Shown: positions 6,364 to 10,400 of the stretch, piece after piece | Position numbering within the stretch: position 1 is the first letter of the stretch | Layout: the number at the start of each line of letters is the position of its first letter | From: Rickettsiales bacterium | GTDB taxonomy: Bacteria; Pseudomonadota; Alphaproteobacteria; Rickettsiales; 21-14-0-20-44-7 | Reading direction: 5' to 3' | Assembly (NCBI GenBank): GCA_023301015.1 | Contig: JALZVI010000242.1 | Coordinates: 1 to 10,400, forward strand | DNA: 10,400 nucleotides | Program-made: the position numbers and the translations under genes | The notes under the pieces: model-generated | What the model was told of the DNA's origin: nothing | The model's input: the letters and a program-made list of their open reading frames with translations, nothing else | The model's database searches: none

Positions 6364-6645
6364 ATGAAAAGTTACAGCTTTGTAGCACTATTAACTGCAC
6401 TGTCATTTTTGGCAGTATTAAATGTTCCTGCGAACGCGCAAGACGGCTATGGCTATGGTCATCAGAATGTTGCGCCAAGCCAGCAGGTTGCTCCGCAAGC
6501 TCAGGATAACTATTATTCAGTGCCGCCAGCATATCAGGGGCAATATTACCCGCAAGAAACTCAAGGCGCAGTTGGTTATTATGGTACGCAAGACACTAGC
6601 AGCAATACTGCTGCCGAAGATGACTACTACTACTATTATTACTAG
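6364..6645 (+). CDS. Small secreted tyrosine/glutamine-rich protein, unknown
   Basis: I do not recognise a family. The 93 residues begin with a clear Sec signal peptide (Lys2, hydrophobic core 6-20) and a likely cleavage after ANA (residues 23-25). The mature part of about 68 residues has 15 tyrosines and about 11 glutamines, no lysine, arginine or cysteine, and seven acidic residues, so it should be acidic and disordered. It ends DDYYYYYY, a six-tyrosine tail immediately before the stop. Paired tyrosines (50-51, 61-62, 72-73) recur every 11 residues. Support for a real gene: signal peptide, AAGGA site 8 nt upstream, TTGACA promoter with a palindrome, and a terminator 25 bp after the stop. 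It is monocistronic. A periplasmic or surface/matrix role is possible, and tyrosine-based cross-linking can only be guessed at. Confidence 0.75.
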   Translation: MKSYSFVALLTALSFLAVLNVPANAQDGYGYGHQNVAPSQQVAPQAQDNYYSVPPAYQGQYYPQETQGAVGYYGTQDTSSNTAAEDDYYYYYY

Positions 6646-6669
6646 TCTTCGTAATTTATAAGATGAAAC

Positions 6670-6693
6670 AAGGCGCTTTAGGGCGTCTTTTTT
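6670..6693 (+). terminator. Rho-independent terminator of the tyrosine-rich protein gene
   Basis: AAGGCGC (6670-6676) pairs with GCGTCTT (6683-6689) through seven base pairs including one G-U, with a 6-nt loop, and a run of six T ends at 6693. It lies 25 bp after the stop codon and before the lptF start region, so it separates the two transcription units. Confidence 0.75.
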
Positions 6694-6701
6694 GTCGACT
6701 A

Positions 6702-6728
6702 TTGAAAGATTCCCTAACATCCTATAAG
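6702..6728 (+). promoter_or_regulatory. Possible lptFG promoter
   Basis: TTGAAA (6702-6707), a short 15-bp spacer, and TATAAG (6723-6728, 5/6). Transcription would start 3-5 nt before the lptF ATG at 6740, nearly leaderless. The spacer is suboptimal, and the alternative pair TTGTCG/TAACAT (6692-6697 and 6715-6720, 17 bp apart) is equally weak. A promoter is expected here because a terminator lies just upstream. Confidence 0.35.
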
Positions 6729-6739
6729 CTGACTAGAAG

Positions 6740-7855
6740 ATGAAACTTTATGCGCGCTATATATTAAAGAACCTGCTACTGCCAACGCTTTTGGTGGCAA
6801 TTTCGCTAGTGTGCGTGGCATGGTTGAACCGCTCGCTTAGCTATATTGAAATTATCGTGAGCCAAGGCTTCCCGCTTTCTGACTTCATATATTTCGTGGC
6901 ATTGCTGCTCCCGAATTTATTAGAATTTGTGCTGCCAATCTCGGTTTTCTGTGCGACGATCTATGTATATAACAAGCTGCTTTATGAAAGTGAACTATTA
7001 GTGCTAAAAGCTGCGGGAGTGAGCCGTTTGGGGTTGGCTAAGCCAGTGATTGCTTTTGCGATTATACTCACAGCAATTGGCTATTTGTTAGCGCTCTACA
7101 TCCAGCCACTCGCTGCGCGTGAATTTCGTGATATGCAATTTGAGATGCGCGATAATTATACAAGTGTGCTGTTGCGTGAGGGTGTTTTTAACAATCCTAC
7201 TGATGGCTTTACTGTCTATTTGAAGAAGCGTGAGGACGATGGTTTGCTGCGTGGGATTTTGGTTCACGATAGCCGCGATGAAGGTAAGACGGTTACGATG
7301 ATGGCTGAAGAAGGAAGGTTAGAGCCTACCTCGCAGGGACTGAAATTTTATATGAAAAATGCAAGCCGCCATACGATTGATAAGAAAACTGGCGAGGTCA
7401 GTATTTTATATTTCGATTCCTATCCTGCGGATATAAATTTCTATGCCACCGAGCAGGGTGAGCGGCCTTTGAAGAAGGATGAGAGGTTCTTGGACGAGCT
7501 GTTTTATCCTGCTGACGAGCAGCTGGATAGGCAGCAGCGGAAGTTCAATGCCGAAGCTCATCAGCGTCTAACATGGCCACTTTTCAGTCTCACATTGCCT
7601 ATGCTTGTGGTTGTGGTTTTGCTGTCTGGAGACTTCAACCGCCGTGGGCAGTCGCGCAAAATTATTATGGCGGTGGTCGCTGGTTTATTATGTGTTGTGC
7701 TGGCGATCGCGCTCAAAAATATGATCTCTGGCGGTAAGCAGTTTGCGGTTTATGCGCTGTATCTTTTGCAGCTTCTGCTTGTGGCTTTTTCAGTCGCATT
7801 TTTGATGAAAAGTCGGCAGCGGGTGAAGAAATCAAAATATTTGGAGGGTAAATGA
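6740..7855 (+). CDS. lptF: LPS export permease LptF
   Basis: A 371-residue inner-membrane subunit of the LptB2FG ABC exporter, which extracts lipopolysaccharide from the inner membrane and passes it to LptC/LptA. The YjgP/YjgQ layout is clear: hydrophobic segments at about 11-29, 48-78 and 100-121, a periplasmic beta-jellyroll region at about 128-272, then three more segments at about 278-296, 307-327 and 335-356. The cytoplasmic stretch ESELLVLKAAGVS (83-95) is the coupling helix that contacts LptB. The C-terminus is basic. The position upstream of lptG with an ATGA overlap is the usual arrangement. GAAG abuts the ATG too closely to act as a normal ribosome site, so initiation may be leaderless or nearly so. 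Confidence 0.93.
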   Translation: MKLYARYILKNLLLPTLLVAISLVCVAWLNRSLSYIEIIVSQGFPLSDFIYFVALLLPNLLEFVLPISVFCATIYVYNKLLYESELLVLKAAGVSRLGLAKPVIAFAIILTAIGYLLALYIQPLAAREFRDMQFEMRDNYTSVLLREGVFNNPTDGFTVYLKKREDDGLLRGILVHDSRDEGKTVTMMAEEGRLEPTSQGLKFYMKNASRHTIDKKTGEVSILYFDSYPADINFYATEQGERPLKKDERFLDELFYPADEQLDRQQRKFNAEAHQRLTWPLFSLTLPMLVVVVLLSGDFNRRGQSRKIIMAVVAGLLCVVLAIALKNMISGGKQFAVYALYLLQLLLVAFSVAFLMKSRQRVKKSKYLEGK

Positions 7856-8943
7856 TAGGCTCCAAATTATTCTTCTATTTTTCACGAAACTTCCTGCTCT
7901 GGGTTGGGGTTGGAATGTTTGTTTGTGCTTCGCTAATCTTCTTGGTGGATATTGTGGAGATGCTGCGGAAAAGCTCGAACTTGGATGTTTCGTTTTTCAA
8001 AATCTTGCAAATATCGTTTTTGCGTTTGCCTAACTTGGTTCAACAAATTGCTCCTTTCGCATTCTTGTTTGGTGCAATTTTGTTTTTTACTAAGCTAAAC
8101 CGCCGTCTAGAAATTGTGATCTCTAGGGCTTCTGGGGTTTCAATCTGGCAATTCTTAATGCCGCCAATTTTTACTAGCTTGCTTGTTGGGGGCTTTATGA
8201 TTTTGGCTTTCAATCCGTTGGCTGCGGCTATGAATGAGCGGGCGAGTGAGATTTCGGATGGATATTTTGAGAACTCGGTGAGTCGCATCAAGGTTTCAGA
8301 TTCTGGCCTTTGGCTGAAGCAAATTAATGCGGATAAAAGCGAAACTCTGATGACGGCGACGAATATTTCTGCAGATAATAAGAAGTTCCGAGATGTCGCG
8401 ATTTTTGAGTTCTCAACGCGCAATGAATTTCTGCGCAGAATCGATGCACAAATTGCGGTTTTGCGCGACGGTAGCTGGCTGTTTAGTGATTTGGTGGTTA
8501 ATGAGCCGAACAAATTGCCAGAGCGTTTTTCAAGTTTCGAGATGCCGACCAATCTAACTTTGATGCAAATTCAGGAGAGCTTCTCAGAGCCTGAGAGCCT
8601 TTCATTCTGGGAGCTGCCAGAGTTTATCGAAATTCTGGAAGAGTCTGGGTTCTCGGCGTTACGACATAAGTTGCATTTCCATACTATCCTCACGACACCA
8701 ATTCTGCTGGTGGCGATGGTGCTTATTGCGAGCGTGTTCTCACTGCGTTTCTCGCGGCAAAATAATAATGCGATCCTGATATCGGGCGCTGTTTTTACAG
8801 GCTTTGTATTTTACTTTATCGCCAAGCTTATTGCGTCCTTTGGAATTGCAGGAAACATGCCTGTTATTATGGCCGCGTGGGCTCCTGCGGTGATTTTTAT
8901 TTTGGTGGGAATTTGGGCTCAGCTGAATCTGGAAGATAGCTAA
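7852..8943 (+). CDS. lptG: LPS export permease LptG
   Basis: A 363-residue partner of LptF in the LPS exporter. It has hydrophobic segments at about 13-34, 62-81 and 101-121, a periplasmic jellyroll at about 125-235 and segments at about 277-297, 308-330 and 336-356. The coupling-helix stretch LEIVISRASGVS lies at 86-97, and NPLAA (121-125) follows the third segment, as in the family. The ATG overlaps the lptF stop by 4 bp, with a strong GGAGGG site (7843-7848) inside the lptF end. This supports translational coupling and equal stoichiometry. The lptD-surA-pdxA genes that often follow lptG in Alphaproteobacteria are absent; instead the gene ends within the stop codon of convergent apbE. Confidence 0.94.
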   Translation: MIGSKLFFYFSRNFLLWVGVGMFVCASLIFLVDIVEMLRKSSNLDVSFFKILQISFLRLPNLVQQIAPFAFLFGAILFFTKLNRRLEIVISRASGVSIWQFLMPPIFTSLLVGGFMILAFNPLAAAMNERASEISDGYFENSVSRIKVSDSGLWLKQINADKSETLMTATNISADNKKFRDVAIFEFSTRNEFLRRIDAQIAVLRDGSWLFSDLVVNEPNKLPERFSSFEMPTNLTLMQIQESFSEPESLSFWELPEFIEILEESGFSALRHKLHFHTILTTPILLVAMVLIASVFSLRFSRQNNNAILISGAVFTGFVFYFIAKLIASFGIAGNMPVIMAAWAPAVIFILVGIWAQLNLEDS

Positions 8944-9707
8944 TTTTGTAAAATGGCAAGCGTCGCCAGCAAGTCTGCCTCAAGTGCTGTGGGTGCTGTG
9001 ACTGTTATGGCTTTGCTATTTGTGGCGCCTGTTTTCGGGTTGACTATATGATTCTCTTGCACATAATCTCCACCCAAATTGCTTGATGTCGCAATTGCCT
9101 CATTCTCTAACTCATAAACTTTTCCACCGCTCAGAATCTTCCATTTTCTTCCATTGGGATGAGTGCCGAGCGCATATTTTTCGCCTAAGTCCACTAGCGC
9201 GTTTGTGATGCCATTGGCCTGCAAAACTTCGGCAACTTTATCAGTAATGAACCCTTGAGCGATTGAGTTCAGGGTGATGCTTGTGCCTTTCTTGCGGAAG
9301 TAAATTATGCGCTTATCGACGATTATATTTTGATAATTGATAAGCGCTGTGTCGCCATCTTTTCTCCAGTGGGCTTGAACTGTAGGGTCAAAAACCCCAT
9401 TTGTTTCACGTGAAACATTGACGGCAAAATGTAAGAGCTTTACGAAGTCTGGGGATGGGTTTTTTATGAAGCCTTGTTTGTTTAGTTGCACAATTTCGGA
9501 AGTGGGGGCGTAGAGCGAGAAGATGTTTTCTTGGCGTTTTATTTCTGAGAATGCGGAATCAAATGCTTGCCTCGCGGACGCTGCATCTGCTGCATAAATT
9601 TTGATACTTGCGTCTGCTCCAAGTGCAATTCCATTCCATTCAAACAGCTTTTCCGCATGTGCGTTTAGGGGAGCGAGGAGCAGCAAGATTATTGCGCAAA
9701 ACTTCAC
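8940..9707 (-). CDS. apbE: FAD:protein FMN transferase (ApbE), short C-terminus
   Basis: A 255-residue periplasmic flavinyltransferase that attaches FMN from FAD to a threonine or serine of partner proteins, using Mg2+. Residues 1-18 form a Sec signal peptide ending AHA. Family motifs include FSLYAPTSEIVQLN (63-76), TNGVFDPTVQAHW, TLNSIAQGFITDKV (145-158), HIVNPKTGA (220-228) and the metal-site pair Asp245/Thr249 in ADLLAT. The protein stops six residues after Thr249, lacking roughly 40-50 residues of C-terminal lobe present in enterobacterial ApbE. Sequence beyond the stop does not restore it in the frames I checked, so this looks like a short variant rather than a frameshift. The GTG start forms a GTGA overlap with the PepSY gene stop and has an AGGAAG site. 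A target protein is encoded two genes upstream. A parS palindrome lies within codons 97-102. Confidence 0.9.
   Translation of the reverse strand: MKFCAIILLLLAPLNAHAEKLFEWNGIALGADASIKIYAADAASARQAFDSAFSEIKRQENIFSLYAPTSEIVQLNKQGFIKNPSPDFVKLLHFAVNVSRETNGVFDPTVQAHWRKDGDTALINYQNIIVDKRIIYFRKKGTSITLNSIAQGFITDKVAEVLQANGITNALVDLGEKYALGTHPNGRKWKILSGGKVYELENEAIATSSNLGGDYVQENHIVNPKTGATNSKAITVTAPTALEADLLATLAILQN
9402..9417. other. Chromosomal centromere site parS (ParB-binding)
   Basis: The 16-bp perfect palindrome TGTTTCACGTGAAACA is identical to the canonical chromosomal parS consensus bound by ParB, and was found by reading. It lies inside apbE, encoding part of NVSRET (residues 97-102). parS sites often lie inside genes and cluster near the replication origin. 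No other full copy is in the window. Identity to the consensus is seen; ParB binding and origin proximity are inferred. Confidence 0.88.
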
Positions 9708-10093
9708 TTCATCTTCCTGATTTTGATATAGTTATAGATGCCCGTGCCGATCAGGGCGAGTAGTGACAGGGCGGCTATGTCCATGACAATAGGGCCGCTT
9801 ACGCCCGCAATTGTTCCGCTATGTAGGTCGATTATGATGCGTTCTAGGGTGATGAGAGGCTGGTCAATTTGCGCGAGTTCTGCGGCGCTCATTTCCATTC
9901 CATACCAGCTGAGGAGAGAGGGGAAGCTCATGTCCACTTCATCCAAACCAAGGCTGCGTGAATGGTTGATTAAGATGCCGGTGATGGCGAGAATTGCGAG
10001 GAAGAGAGATGCGAAAAGACCGACTGTATAGTGCCAGACATAGAACATCCGACGCAGTGATTTCTTCCTAGTTTTTTGGCTTTTCTTTGTCAT
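9704..10093 (-). CDS. Small PepSY-type transmembrane protein
   Basis: A 129-residue inner-membrane protein resembling PepSY-associated transmembrane proteins. A very basic N-terminus (Lys/Arg-rich, residues 3-15) precedes the WHYTVGLF motif and a first helix (about 24-43) ending ITGILINHS. A periplasmic stretch of about 55 residues contains LHSGTIAG (90-97), and a second helix (about 101-120) ends GTGIYNY. His21, His44 and His91 are candidate heme or metal ligands. Such proteins accompany flavinylated redox proteins and are thought to carry electrons across the membrane. The ATG at 10093 is preferred over an adjacent GTG at 10096; the ATG at 10048 (MFYVWH) is a shorter alternative. The start overlaps the end of the FMN-binding gene by 26 bp and the stop overlaps the apbE GTG, so the three genes are tightly coupled. 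Confidence 0.8.
   Translation of the reverse strand: MTKKSQKTRKKSLRRMFYVWHYTVGLFASLFLAILAITGILINHSRSLGLDEVDMSFPSLLSWYGMEMSAAELAQIDQPLITLERIIIDLHSGTIAGVSGPIVMDIAALSLLALIGTGIYNYIKIRKMK
9713..9718 (-). promoter_or_regulatory. Ribosome binding site fixing the apbE GTG start
   Basis: AGGAAG on the minus strand lies 5 nt before the GTG at 9707. Together with the GTGA stop/start overlap and the signal peptide that follows, it supports GTG initiation; no ATG occurs nearby in this frame. Confidence 0.65.
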
Positions 10094-10400
10094 CACTCAG
10101 CACTTTACCATGTAAATACAGCGCAAGGCGAGCCATTTTTTTCAGCGCGCGGACAGAGAGCGTTGCGCCTGATATTCCGTCAATCCCGTCGTCCAATTTC
10201 CCGTCTTCATCTAGAGCAACTTCTTTAAATTGGTCGGTAAAAAATGGATATTTAACTTCCCACCCATGACTTTCGCGATAGACAAGCACTTGCACATTTT
10301 CTAATGCGTCTCCTTGAATGGTGAAGCCTGTGGTGATGGGTTTATATTTGCCTATTTCTTCCAAAATCCAGACAGTTTTGTCGCCTTCTTGCCAATATTC
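10068..10400 (-). CDS. FMN-binding domain protein, 5' end outside the window
   Basis: The 110 C-terminal residues of a protein whose frame is open to the window edge, so the N-terminus is missing. The visible part carries an FMN_bind domain as in NqrC, RnfG and NosR: WILEEIGKYKPITTGF near its start and DGISGATLSVRAL near residues 74-85. In SGAT (encoded at 10161-10172) the threonine is the expected site of covalent FMN attachment by ApbE. The C-terminus is charged. It is first of the visible genes in a minus-strand cassette with the PepSY protein and apbE, making a substrate-plus-modifier unit for extracytoplasmic electron transfer. A TTG at 10364 could be mistaken for the start, but conserved sequence continues upstream of it. 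Confidence 0.86.
   Translation of the reverse strand, partial: EYWQEGDKTVWILEEIGKYKPITTGFTIQGDALENVQVLVYRESHGWEVKYPFFTDQFKEVALDEDGKLDDGIDGISGATLSVRALKKMARLALYLHGKVLSDDKEKPKN

Noticed and set aside
6622..6642. Phase-variable microsatellite in the TAC/TAT tyrosine run
   Set aside because: The codons are mixed TAC and TAT rather than a pure repeat, and slippage by whole codons would only change the number of tyrosines.
8040..8552. Long minus-strand open frame within lptG
   Set aside because: It lies wholly antisense to a well-conserved gene, has no family resemblance, and is best explained as a codon-composition shadow.

Overview
The window looks like bacterial chromosome from an alphaproteobacterium of moderate to low GC. 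The evidence is a DUF3576-type lipoprotein (a family I know mainly from Alphaproteobacteria), an EpsC-type CysE followed by IscR and a NifS/IscS-type desulfurase, a class Ib aspartate aminotransferase, and LptF/LptG, which imply an LPS-bearing outer membrane. Nothing suggests a phage, plasmid or insertion sequence. The genus cannot be named from the sequence alone.

Layout. Positions 1-71 hold a repeat. tadA (minus) starts 9 bp from a divergent membrane gene of the alkaline-ceramidase/CREST family (525-1304, plus). A repeat-filled convergent gap follows, then the minus-strand operon cysE-iscR-cysteine desulfurase (3662 down to 1468), which makes O-acetylserine for cysteine, senses Fe-S status and mobilises sulfur. 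An 83-bp divergent promoter region separates cysE from the DUF3576 lipoprotein (3746-4261). A second repeat-filled convergent gap leads to the minus-strand pair aspartate aminotransferase-queD. An AT-rich 275-bp region carries a promoter with a palindromic operator candidate for a small secreted tyrosine-rich protein (6364-6645), which has its own terminator. lptF-lptG (plus) encode the permease of the LPS exporter. They run tail to tail, with a 4-bp overlap, into a minus-strand flavinylation cassette: an FMN-binding protein (cut by the right edge), a PepSY membrane protein and the ApbE flavinyltransferase.

Three signals are not explained by the gene list. (1) An exact 16-bp parS site, TGTTTCACGTGAAACA, lies inside apbE, suggesting that the window is in the origin-proximal ParB-loading region. 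(2) A repeat family with TTTAATTTCYTCCCCGC boxes lies beside three gene 3' ends, with a degenerate inverted copy in one gap. (3) At least four promoter-proximal genes have -10 boxes placed so that transcription would begin at the A of the ATG, while several operon-internal genes carry clear Shine-Dalgarno sequences. This suggests frequent leaderless mRNAs.

No wholly new multi-gene system is evident. The least characterised genes are the bacterial ceramidase-like protein and the poly-tyrosine secreted protein.
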